Of a stretch of DNA of 64,000 nucleotides, positions 1-7,770 are shown piece after piece. The translations under genes were made by a program, and so were the position numbers. The notes beneath the pieces were generated by a model. It worked only from the letters and a program-made list of their open reading frames with translations, had not been told where the DNA came from and ran no database searches. The stretch is taken from positions 44,373 to 108,372 of the forward strand of contig CALGJV010000019.1 of assembly GCA_937928595.1 (NCBI GenBank), given 5' to 3'. Within the stretch, counting starts at the first letter, position 1. Each line of letters begins with the position of its first letter. Origin of the DNA: an uncultured Phycisphaerae bacterium. GTDB taxonomy: Bacteria > Planctomycetota > Phycisphaerae > UBA1845 > Fen-1342.

Positions 1-2
1 GG

Positions 3-320
3 ATCGTGCAGTCGCCGGTCGGGCAGCAGGCCGCGCTATTCGGGCGCGATCCGCGGCGGCTGGCGGCGCTGATCGACCCGCTGGTCAACCAGGTGTGCCG
101 CGTGAACCTGAACAGCCAGTGCCAGCGCGGGCCGGACACGTTCCCGTTCACCGGGCGCAAGGATTCGGCCGAAGGGACGCTGTCGGTCTCGGACGCCCTG
201 CGGGTCTTCTCGATCCGCAGCGTGTTCGCGTGCAAGGCGACTCCCGAGAACGAGGCGATCGTTTCGGAGATCGTGCGCGGGCGGCTGTCGCGGTTCGTCT
301 CGACGGACTTCGTGTTCTAG
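3..320 (+). CDS. C-terminal part of an unidentified protein (truncated by window edge)
   Basis: The reading frame is open from the first bases of the window to a TAG at 318-320, so the true start lies upstream. About 105 residues are visible. They contain two cysteines (in VNQVCRVNLNSQC) and a soluble-looking C-terminal half ending in RFVSTDFVF. No signal peptide, membrane span or recognised motif is in the visible part. I do not recognise the family. The GTG at position 6 is only the first possible internal start. It is read in the same direction as the histidine kinase that follows after about 180 bp. Confidence 0.5.
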   Translation: MVQSPVGQQAALFGRDPRRLAALIDPLVNQVCRVNLNSQCQRGPDTFPFTGRKDSAEGTLSVSDALRVFSIRSVFACKATPENEAIVSEIVRGRLSRFVSTDFVF

Positions 321-502
321 CGGGCCGCGCAAGAGGCGGCACGTCCGATAGGTGCTTGTGAGGCGGTTTCGCGGCGCGTGCGGCGGGGACGCAACGGTTC
401 GCCGTTCACGTCGCCGGCCCGCTGCGCCGATGAAACGGTGCCGGCTGTTCTTCTCCGCGGGGCGGTGCTGCGCCCGGCCGGAGGGCCGCGCGGGACTGGC
501 CG

Positions 503-3364
503 ATGCACGACCTCGACATCTTCAACGCGACGAGTGACGCGCTGCTCGTGCTGGACGCCGACGGGCGGGTGCTGGACGTCAACGAGCGCTTCTGTGCGCT
601 GTTCGGCTACGACCGGGCGGAGGCGGCGGGCCTGTCGCTGGGGAACCTGGACGCGGGCGCGGCAGCGGGCACGGCGCAGGCCATGATCGGACGCGCGCTG
701 GCCGGGGGACCGCAGGTTTTCGAGTGGCGCACGCGGCGCGCCGACGGCACACCCTTCTGGTGCGAGATGGCGCTGCGGGCCGCGGGCGGAGGGACCCGCC
801 TGATCGCCGCGGGGCGCGACATCACGGCGCGGAAGGCGGCGGATGACGCCCTGCGGGCCAGTGAACAGCGCCTGGAGCTGGCCCTCGAAGTCGCCGGGGC
901 GGCGGTGTGGGAGTACGACCCGTGCGCGCAGCGGCTGCGGATCGATCCGCGCTTCCTGCGCGCGCTGGGCTACCCGGAGACTCGGACGGTCTGGACGTTC
1001 GCGGACTGGGCCACCCTGAAGCACCCGGACGACCAGCCGCGGGCTCACGCGGCGTTCGAGGCGGTCGTTCGCGGTACGACCGACGTCTATGCGGTCGAGC
1101 ACCGCATTCGGAAGAGTGACGGCGCATGGCTGTGGGTGGATGCGCGCGGCCGCGTGGTCGAGCGGGCGCCGGACGGCACCCCGCTGCGGATACTGGGCAC
1201 GCACGTCGACATCACGGAGCGGAAGCTGGCGGAACAGGCTTTGCGGGCGTCGCGCGAAATGCTGCAACTTGTGCTGGATACGATTCCGGCGCGCGTGTTC
1301 TGGAAGGACCGTCAGGGCGTGTATCTCGGCTGCAACCGGCTGTTTGCGCAGGACGCGGGCCGCACCGCGCCGGAGGAGGTGGTCGGCCGCACGGACTGGG
1401 ATTTCAACTGGGCGCCGGAGGCTGCGGCCTACCAGGCCGACGACCGGGCCGTCATGGACAGCGGAGTGCCGAAGCTCGACTACGAGGAACTGCAAACGAC
1501 GCCCACGGGCCGGCGCCTCTGGCTGCGGACGAGCAAGGTGCCGCTGCGGGGCCCGGACGGGACCATCGTGGGCGTGCTGGGCACGTACGCGGACGTCACG
1601 GAGCGGAAGCTGGCGGACCGGGCTCTCGCGGAGACGGCCGCCCGCTTCCGGCTGGTCTTCAACCAGACGTTCCAGTTCATGGGGTTGCTGGACCCGGACG
1701 GAACCGTGCGGGATGTCAACGAGGCAGCACTGGCGTTTATCGGTGCGCGGCGGGCGGACGTGGTCGGCCGACCGTTCTGGGAGACGCGCTGGTGGACGCA
1801 CTCGGCGGAGCAGCAGGCCCGGCTGCGGGACGCGATCCGACGGGCGGTGGCGGGCGAGTTCGTTCGGATGGAGACCACGCACCGCAACGCGCGAGGGGAG
1901 CTGCGCAGCGTCGATTTCTCGCTCAAGCCGGCGACGGACGCCGACGGGCGGGTCGTGATGCTGATTCCGGAAGGGCGCGACGTCACGGAGCAGAGGCGCG
2001 CGGAGGCGGCCCAGCGGGCGCAGGCCGAGTCCCTGCGGGCCGCGAACCGGCAACTGGGAGTGCACTGGCAGCAGTTGCGGGCGCAACAACAGGACCTGAT
2101 GGCGATCAATGAGGAGTTGCAGCGCGCCAAGACGGCGGCGGAAGCCGCCGACCGGGCCAAGAGCGAGTTCCTGGCGAACATGAGCCACGAACTGCGAACG
2201 CCGCTCACCGCGATTCTCGGCTATGCCGAGGAGCTCGAGAGTGCTCTCGCGGTTGCGCCCGATTCGGAGCAGCAGGCCGCGATCGCAACGATCCGCCGCA
2301 ACGGCGAAAGCCTTCTGGGGATCCTCAACAGCATTCTCGACCTGTCGCGCATCGAAGCCGGCGCCATGCAGGTCGAGTGCGTCCCGTGCGACCCGGTCCA
2401 GATCGTGGGGGAAGTCCGCGCGCTGCTGGCGCTGCGCGCCCAGCGGAAGGGGGTCGCGCTGCACGTCACCGTTGACACGGACGTTCCACGACAGACCTAC
2501 TCCGACCCCACGCGCGTGCGGCAGGTGATTATCAACCTCGTGGACAACGCACTGAAGTTCACGGCGGTGGGCGAGGTGCGGGTGAGCGTCCGGCGGCGGG
2601 CCGCCGCGCCGGCCGGCGAGCACCTAGAAATCGCGGTGCGCGACACCGGTCCCGGCCTGGCGCCAGAGCAGCTCGAGCGCCTGTTTCAGCCGTTCACCCA
2701 AGGCGATGCGTCCACGGCCCGCCAGTTCGGTGGCACCGGCCTTGGACTGGCGATCAGCCGGCACTTCTGCCGCGCGCTCGGGGGGGACCTGACCGTCACA
2801 AGCACGCCCGGCCGGGGCAGCGAGTTCGTCGCGACCTTTGCCACAGGTGCGCCCGTTGCGCGCGGCTTCGTCGCGGGCGAAGCGCCGGCGGCGGCGTCCG
2901 CGCCCGCGCCGCCGACCACCGGCCCGGCTGTCGCGCTCACGCTCCCGCCCTGTCGCGTACTGATCGTGGAGGACGGCGTGGACAATCAGCGTCTCATTGC
3001 CGCGCTGCTGCGAAAGGCGGGCGCCGAGGTGGACCTGGCCGAGAACGGGGCCGCGGCGCTGGAAGCCGTGGCGGCCGCGGAGCACGCCGGGCGTCCACAC
3101 GACTTGGTCCTGATGGACATGCAGATGCCGGTGCTGGACGGATACGCGGCGACGCGCGAGCTGCGGCGGCGGGGCTTCGAGCGACCGATCGTGGCGCTGA
3201 CGGCGTCCAGCATGGTGGGCGACCGGGAGCGCTGCCTGGCCGCGGGCTGCTCGGGCTACGCCACCAAGCCGATTCGGCGGCCGGAGCTGCTGGCGACGCT
3301 GCGGGCGGCGCTGGTCCGCGGCACGGCGACCGCGCCGGCATCCGGAGGGCGGACGGTGGCTTGA
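503..3364 (+). CDS. Hybrid sensor histidine kinase/response regulator with four PAS domains
   Basis: This 953-aa soluble protein has four consecutive PAS/PAC units (roughly residues 6-500; each ends in a 'DITxRK' or 'DVTERK'-like PAC tail). A short coiled coil follows, then a HisKA domain with the H-box NMSHELRTPL (phospho-acceptor His562). Next come the HATPase N-box (IINLVDNALKF) and G-boxes (DTGPGLAPE, GGTGLGLAIS). An Ala/Pro linker leads to a C-terminal receiver domain (about 818-935) with phospho-acceptor Asp872 in LMDMQMPVLDG. There are no transmembrane segments, so it probably senses a cytoplasmic signal. It probably feeds a phosphorelay through a separate Hpt or output protein; none lies next to it. 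ATG 503 is the first start in the frame. The input ligand cannot be read from the sequence. Confidence 0.93.
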   Translation: MHDLDIFNATSDALLVLDADGRVLDVNERFCALFGYDRAEAAGLSLGNLDAGAAAGTAQAMIGRALAGGPQVFEWRTRRADGTPFWCEMALRAAGGGTRLIAAGRDITARKAADDALRASEQRLELALEVAGAAVWEYDPCAQRLRIDPRFLRALGYPETRTVWTFADWATLKHPDDQPRAHAAFEAVVRGTTDVYAVEHRIRKSDGAWLWVDARGRVVERAPDGTPLRILGTHVDITERKLAEQALRASREMLQLVLDTIPARVFWKDRQGVYLGCNRLFAQDAGRTAPEEVVGRTDWDFNWAPEAAAYQADDRAVMDSGVPKLDYEELQTTPTGRRLWLRTSKVPLRGPDGTIVGVLGTYADVTERKLADRALAETAARFRLVFNQTFQFMGLLDPDGTVRDVNEAALAFIGARRADVVGRPFWETRWWTHSAEQQARLRDAIRRAVAGEFVRMETTHRNARGELRSVDFSLKPATDADGRVVMLIPEGRDVTEQRRAEAAQRAQAESLRAANRQLGVHWQQLRAQQQDLMAINEELQRAKTAAEAADRAKSEFLANMSHELRTPLTAILGYAEELESALAVAPDSEQQAAIATIRRNGESLLGILNSILDLSRIEAGAMQVECVPCDPVQIVGEVRALLALRAQRKGVALHVTVDTDVPRQTYSDPTRVRQVIINLVDNALKFTAVGEVRVSVRRRAAAPAGEHLEIAVRDTGPGLAPEQLERLFQPFTQGDASTARQFGGTGLGLAISRHFCRALGGDLTVTSTPGRGSEFVATFATGAPVARGFVAGEAPAAASAPAPPTTGPAVALTLPPCRVLIVEDGVDNQRLIAALLRKAGAEVDLAENGAAALEAVAAAEHAGRPHDLVLMDMQMPVLDGYAATRELRRRGFERPIVALTASSMVGDRERCLAAGCSGYATKPIRRPELLATLRAALVRGTATAPASGGRTVA

Positions 3365-3411
3365 GACACGGCCCCCGCGCCCGGTACGATGCCGCCTGAA
3401 GAGCGCGAGGG

Positions 3412-3419
3412 AGAAGGAG
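3412..3419 (+). promoter_or_regulatory. Ribosome binding site deciding a TTG start
   Basis: AGAAGGAG lies 8 nt before TTG 3428, and the signal peptide of the EEP-fold protein starts at that codon. This supports TTG 3428 over the upstream ATG at 3389, which has no comparable site. Confidence 0.6.
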
Positions 3420-3427
3420 TCTGCCGC

Positions 3428-4672
3428 TTGGTACGCCCGCGAATCCTGACGCTGGCCCTGTGCGCAGGGCTGGGTCTGTTCCCCGTCCACACGACCGCCG
3501 ACACGCTGCGCATCGCCAACTGGAACGTCACGAATTACGCCGGCGGCCGCGTGCCTGAGTTCCAGACCGCGCTGTACGCCGAGTTCGACGGCCGGGCGCT
3601 GCGGCCGGACGTGCTGATTGGGCAGGAATTCACGAGCGCGGCGGCCGTGGCGAGCTTCGTACAGCTCCTGAACACGGCGCCGGGCACCCCGGGCGACTGG
3701 ACGGCAGCGATGTTCGTGGACGGACCGGACACGGACAGCGCGCTGTTCTACCGCACGACGCGTGTGCAGCCGGCGACGGAGCTGTCGCCCAGCGGCGTAA
3801 CGATCGTCGCGGTCGGCGGACCGGCTCCGAACCATCCCCGGAACATCATGCGGTATGACCTCGTGCTGGCCGGCGGGACGTCCGCCGAGTGCCGGCTGGC
3901 GGTGTACAGCACGCACATGAAGGCCGGCACGACGGCGTCGGACCTGGACCGGCGGCTGCTCGAAGCCCAGCGCATCCGGGCCGACGCGGGAAGGCTGCCG
4001 CCCGATTGGTGCTTCCTGCTCGGCGGCGACCTCAACATCCAGACGTCGGCACAGGCCGCGTACGTCGCGCTGGTCGGCCCGCAGGCGAGCGACGCCGGGC
4101 GGTTCCACGATCCGATCGCGACCCCCGGAAGCTGGAACAACAACAGCGCGTTCCGGTTCGTGCACACGCAGGACCCGGTCGGCGCCGGCGGCATGGACGA
4201 CCGCCACGACCAGTTGCTCTTGTGCGCTGCGCTGCTCGACGGCGTTGGGCTGGACTACCTGGGCAACCCGGCCGTCCCCTACAGCACGACCAGTTGGAAC
4301 GACCCGAACCACTCGTATCGCGCGTGGGGCAACGACGGCACGAGCTTCAACCTGACGTTGACGATCACCGGCAACACGATGGTCGGGCCGGTGATCGCGC
4401 AGGCCCTGGTGACCGCGGCCGCGGGGGCGGGGCACCTGCCGGTGTTCCTCGACCTGCGGGTGCCGCCGTGCCGTTTCGACGTCGCGTGCGACGGACGCGT
4501 CGATCCCGCCGATGGCGTGCAGGGTATGGCGTGCCTGAGCGGTCCGGCCGGCGGCCCGGGGTGGGTGAATCCGTCACAGTTCTGCCGCGACTACTTCGAT
4601 GCGGACGCGGACGGCGCCGTTGATCTGTTCGATTTGGCGGCATTGCAGGCCGCGTGCGGCGCGCTTCCGTAG
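3428..4672 (+). CDS. Secreted endonuclease/exonuclease/phosphatase-fold protein with dockerin-like tail
   Basis: The protein is about 414 aa. An N-terminal signal peptide (LTLALCAGLGLFPVHTTA) is followed by an EEP-superfamily domain with TLRIANWNV, GQEF, YSTHMKAG, GGDLNIQ and a final GAGHLPVFLDL that corresponds to the family's SDHxPV His motif. The last ~60 residues (CRFDVACDGRVDPADG... DADADGAVDLFDLAAL) form a dockerin-like, EF-hand-type calcium module common in Phycisphaerae exoproteins. I place the start at TTG 3428 because AGAAGGAG at 3412-3419 sits 8 nt upstream and the signal peptide begins there. An in-frame ATG at 3389 would add 13 charged residues. Substrate (DNA, phosphoester or lipid) is unknown. 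It is followed by a convergent gene. Confidence 0.8.
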   Translation: MVRPRILTLALCAGLGLFPVHTTADTLRIANWNVTNYAGGRVPEFQTALYAEFDGRALRPDVLIGQEFTSAAAVASFVQLLNTAPGTPGDWTAAMFVDGPDTDSALFYRTTRVQPATELSPSGVTIVAVGGPAPNHPRNIMRYDLVLAGGTSAECRLAVYSTHMKAGTTASDLDRRLLEAQRIRADAGRLPPDWCFLLGGDLNIQTSAQAAYVALVGPQASDAGRFHDPIATPGSWNNNSAFRFVHTQDPVGAGGMDDRHDQLLLCAALLDGVGLDYLGNPAVPYSTTSWNDPNHSYRAWGNDGTSFNLTLTITGNTMVGPVIAQALVTAAAGAGHLPVFLDLRVPPCRFDVACDGRVDPADGVQGMACLSGPAGGPGWVNPSQFCRDYFDADADGAVDLFDLAALQAACGALP

Positions 4673-4780
4673 CGGCCGGGGTTGCCGTTCGCACGGGCCG
4701 CCAACGCAGCGGATGGGGGGCGAGGTGCGGCCCGCGCCGATGTCGGGCCGCGGCACGCGATCGCAATCGCAGTTCGTTGT

Positions 4781-5785
4781 TCAATGCGCCGGCGGGCGGG
4801 CCGCGGCCGCCTGCATCACGGCCCGCAGCTTCCGTCCCACATCCTCGATGCCCCGCTGCGTCTCCGCCCGCACGAGCTCCGCCAGGTGCGGCGCGCCGCG
4901 GGCCGACTCGGCCGCCCACTCGTCCGCGAACGCGCCGCTGCGGATCTCGTCCAGGAGGGTCCGCAGCGCCGCCCGCACCGGTGGCCCGATCACCCGCGGT
5001 CCGCGGGTCAGCCCGCCGTATTGCGCCGTCGTGCTCGTGCGGGACCGCATCCCCGCCAGTCCCTCGGTGTGCAGCAGGTCCACGATGAACTTGACCTCGT
5101 GCACGCACGCGAAGTACGCCATCTCCGGGGGATAGCCCGCGTCCGTCAGCGTCTCGTACGCCGTCGCCAGCAGCTCCGTCAGCCCGCCGCACAGCACCGC
5201 CTGCTCGGCGAACAGGTCCGTCTCCGTCTCCTCGCGGAACGTCGTCTCGAACACGCCTGCGCGCCCGCCGCCGATCGCGGCCGCGTACGCCAGCGCCAGC
5301 CGCCGCGTCTGCCCGGTCGCGTCCTGCTGCACCGCCACGAGGCAGGGCACGCCGCCGCCCGCCGCGAACTGCGCCCGCACCTGCGGCCCGATGCCGTGCG
5401 GCGACACGAGAAACACGCCCAGCCCGGCGGGCGGCACGATCCGCCGGTAGTGCACCGCGAACCCGTGCGCGAAGCCGAGATAGGACCCCGGTTGCAGGTG
5501 CGGCGCGACATCCGCCGCGAAGACGGCCGGCTGAGCCTCGTCTGGCACCAGCAGCATCACCACGCTGCTGGCCCGCACCGCCTCGGCCACCGGCCGCACG
5601 CACAGCTCCGCCGCCGCGGCGGCTTCCCACGAAGGGCGGCCGGGCCGCAGCCCGACGCAGACGTCGTACCCGCCATCGCGCAAGTTCAGCGCGTGCGCCC
5701 GTCCCTGCGAGCCGAAACCGATAATGGCGATGCGGTGCGGCCGGAGCGGCGCGGTGTCGATGTCTGGGTCGCGCAGGATGTTCAT
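4781..5785 (-). CDS. Ketol-acid reductoisomerase-like protein with altered active site
   Basis: This 334-aa protein matches class I KARI (IlvC) along its whole length: Rossmann motif IAIIGFGSQGRAHALNL, LLVPDE, LGFAHGFAVHY, then FREETETDLFAEQAVLCGG in the knotted C-terminal domain, which keeps the conserved Asp/Glu pair. KARI converts acetolactate to dihydroxyisovalerate with NADPH and Mg2+. Compared with typical class I enzymes as I recall them, three positions differ. The catalytic Lys of APKxPGH is His (SPHGIGP). The first Glu of the metal-binding ECLHE is Ala (ACVHE). The SxxxAEYG motif ends in AQYG. It stands alone, without ilvB, ilvN, ilvD or leu genes. It is best called a KARI paralog of uncertain activity. 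ATG 5785 is preceded by a GAGG-type site. Confidence 0.82.
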   Translation of the reverse strand: MNILRDPDIDTAPLRPHRIAIIGFGSQGRAHALNLRDGGYDVCVGLRPGRPSWEAAAAAELCVRPVAEAVRASSVVMLLVPDEAQPAVFAADVAPHLQPGSYLGFAHGFAVHYRRIVPPAGLGVFLVSPHGIGPQVRAQFAAGGGVPCLVAVQQDATGQTRRLALAYAAAIGGGRAGVFETTFREETETDLFAEQAVLCGGLTELLATAYETLTDAGYPPEMAYFACVHEVKFIVDLLHTEGLAGMRSRTSTTAQYGGLTRGPRVIGPPVRAALRTLLDEIRSGAFADEWAAESARGAPHLAELVRAETQRGIEDVGRKLRAVMQAAAARPPAH

Positions 5786-5867
5786 GGCAGCGCCTCGCCG
5801 GGGGTTGGGGGGCGTCGGGCGTGGACATCATCCGCGAGCGGCGCGGGCGTGGCAATCGGAGCCGCGG

Positions 5868-7070
5868 CTACGCACCGAGCCGCGTAAGGAACGCGTCGAT
5901 ATCCTCGAACTCGATGCGTCCGCTGCAATCGCAGTCGGCGTTGCGGGCATCGCACCCCGGGTACGCCGCGGCGTAGCCCGCCGGGTCGGCCAGCGCGAGA
6001 ATGAGGGCGTCGATGTCGTCGAAGTCCACGCGGCCGTCGCAGTTGGTGTCGCCGGCGCGGCGGCGGTCCAGAATGTTGCGGACCCGTGCCTGGACCTCGA
6101 CGAGCGGCGGGCACACGTCCGCGGGGGTCTCGGCGACGAAGATGCCGACCAGCCCCCGGCGGCGGTCGAGCCACGGAATCAGACCCTGTTCGCTGGGGCA
6201 GGTGCTTTCGACCGTTCGGTCGGCGTCATCGACGGCCAGCACCCAGTTGCCCAGACCGTATCCGCGGAACGCGCCGGGGCAGGTGGGCGGCACGACCGGC
6301 AGCGCGCCGCGGGTCTGATCGGTCAGCATCTCCGCCACGGACTGTTGTGACAACACGCGTACGCCCCTGAAGGCCCCGCCCCCCAGGAGCATCTCGCAGA
6401 AGCGGGCGTAGTCGTGCGCGGTCGTCACGGCCCCATCCCCCGCCTGTGGGTTCGTGGCGGTGGCGTACCGCGTGTCGGCCAGTTGCAGCGGCCTGCGGAC
6501 CAGTTGTTCGTACAGCTCGACGAACGGCTGGCCAGCCGCCACTTCGCACATCCGCGCCGCGACCTGGAACGCATGGCTGCCGGGATGAAACGCCGTACCC
6601 GGCGCGGCCGCCAGCGGCAACGTGTAGATCGACTCCACGCATTCGGCCAGCGTGGCGTCGGGGTTGCGCGGGCACGGGGCGTCCCCGCCCGGGAGGCCGG
6701 ACGTGTGCGAGAGCAGCTGCCGCAGCGTGATCGTGCCCTTCTCGCCCGTCCAGCCGAGCCAGTCCGCCGTGGTGTCGTCCGGATGGAGCAAACGCTGGTC
6801 CACGAGCACCATCGCGACGGTGGCCGTGATCCAGCCCGTTGCCGCGCCTGCGGGCACGACTTCCGCGCCGGTGTAAACGCCGAGGGAGCGCGCGTGGATC
6901 GTCTCGCCGCCTTGGATGAGCCGAAGCGAACAACCCGACAACGCGTAGTCGTCGACGATCTGGGCGAGCAGCGCGTCGATTTCGTCGAACGCGGCGGGAC
7001 AGGGGGACTGGGCCGCACCCGCGCCGGCGGCGGCCGCCAGACCGATCAGTATGCGCGCCGCGAGGCGCAT
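5868..7070 (-). CDS. Secreted serine-hydrolase (beta-lactamase class C fold) protein lacking SxxK, with dockerin-like tail
   Basis: The protein is 400 aa with a signal peptide (MRLAARILIGLAAAAGAGA). The body matches the class C beta-lactamase/DD-peptidase-like family: LRLIQGGETIHARSLG, then DQRLLHPDDTTADWLGWTG and ITLRQLLSHTSGLPGGD, and later YEQLVRRPLQL and GDGAVTTAHDYARF. Where the family has the nucleophile motif SxTKW (as in IASATKWLTA), this protein reads AGAATGWITA. Both the catalytic Ser and Lys are therefore absent. The C-terminal ~60 residues are a dockerin-like double repeat (GDTNCDGRVDFDDIDALIL ... DCDCSGRIEFEDIDAFLTRLG). It may be a non-catalytic binding protein. GAGGA 6 nt before ATG 7070 supports the start. 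Confidence 0.8.
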   Translation of the reverse strand: MRLAARILIGLAAAAGAGAAQSPCPAAFDEIDALLAQIVDDYALSGCSLRLIQGGETIHARSLGVYTGAEVVPAGAATGWITATVAMVLVDQRLLHPDDTTADWLGWTGEKGTITLRQLLSHTSGLPGGDAPCPRNPDATLAECVESIYTLPLAAAPGTAFHPGSHAFQVAARMCEVAAGQPFVELYEQLVRRPLQLADTRYATATNPQAGDGAVTTAHDYARFCEMLLGGGAFRGVRVLSQQSVAEMLTDQTRGALPVVPPTCPGAFRGYGLGNWVLAVDDADRTVESTCPSEQGLIPWLDRRRGLVGIFVAETPADVCPPLVEVQARVRNILDRRRAGDTNCDGRVDFDDIDALILALADPAGYAAAYPGCDARNADCDCSGRIEFEDIDAFLTRLGA

Positions 7071-7082
7071 CCGCGGTCCTCG

Positions 7083-7770
7083 TCGCGGGTTACGTTTGCA
7101 GGGCGCCGCGCGCCTCGCTGCCCGGGGACACGCACACGGACGGTCCCGGGGCAGGGGAGCCGTTCTGTAAGGGCGAACGCTTCGCCCGTTCGCTTATTCC
7201 CGGCTTGACCGGCGGATTTGCACAAATCTCGGCGGCGGCGCGGTTTCGGAGCCTCAGGCGGCTCGGGCGATACCTAGACATCGGGAGGGGGGACGTGCGA
7301 GAAATCGGTAACGGGGGCGGGTTCACCACCGCCGGCGGCCGAGTTTCGGCCTACTGGGCCCGCTGGGGCATTCCGGCCGGTTGCGGCGCGTGCTGCCTGG
7401 CCGACGCCGACTGCCCGTGGGCGAGCGCCGACTGCAACGCCGACGGCGCGGTGAACTTCGACGACATCGAGCCGTTCGTGGCCCGCATCGGCGCGCAATG
7501 CCCGGAAGGCACGGGAGATGGAAACGCGGACCGCGGGCATGCCGCCTGCGGTCCCGGCGCGGGCCGGTGAGGGCGCTCGCCGGCCGGCGTTTCGCCAACG
7601 GGGCCGGTTGACGGTCTGCACCGCGCAAAAAGCCGTTTTCGGCCGATTCGAAAACCGGGACCGGATCCGAATCGCCCGGCCGTCGCGGCGCCCATGGTTG
7701 CGGTATACGATGCGTTGGGACCTGGCCGGGGAGACGGGGGGCACGCGGCGGGGTCCGACGAGAGCGTCTC
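7083..7770. other. Gene-poor stretch with a dockerin-like remnant
   Basis: Between the divergent serine-hydrolase and ABC-operon genes there is no convincing intact gene. It holds the dockerin-like fragment described separately and, near 7704-7711, a TATACGAT sequence that could serve as a -10 element for the ABC operon. I see no good -35 for it. Confidence 0.4.
7340..7570 (+). pseudogene. Orphan dockerin-like fragment
   Basis: One frame, open from 7205 (TTG) to 7570, encodes WARWGIPAGCGACCLADADC and then ADCNADGAVNFDDIEPFVARIG. That is the second half of the dockerin-like calcium-binding tail found on the two nearby secreted enzymes. Nothing upstream resembles a signal peptide or enzyme domain, and the residues after the motif look like non-coding translation. 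The likely explanation is the broken 3' end of a former secreted-protein gene, but a tiny expressed peptide cannot be excluded. Confidence 0.45.

Noticed and set aside
317..2623. 768-aa minus-strand ORF opposite the histidine kinase
   Set aside because: Arg/Pro/Gly/His-rich shadow with no motif; the plus-strand frame encodes clear PAS and kinase domains.
2624..4435. 603-aa minus-strand ORF
   Set aside because: Shadow of the receiver domain and the EEP-fold gene; low-complexity composition typical of high-GC antisense frames.
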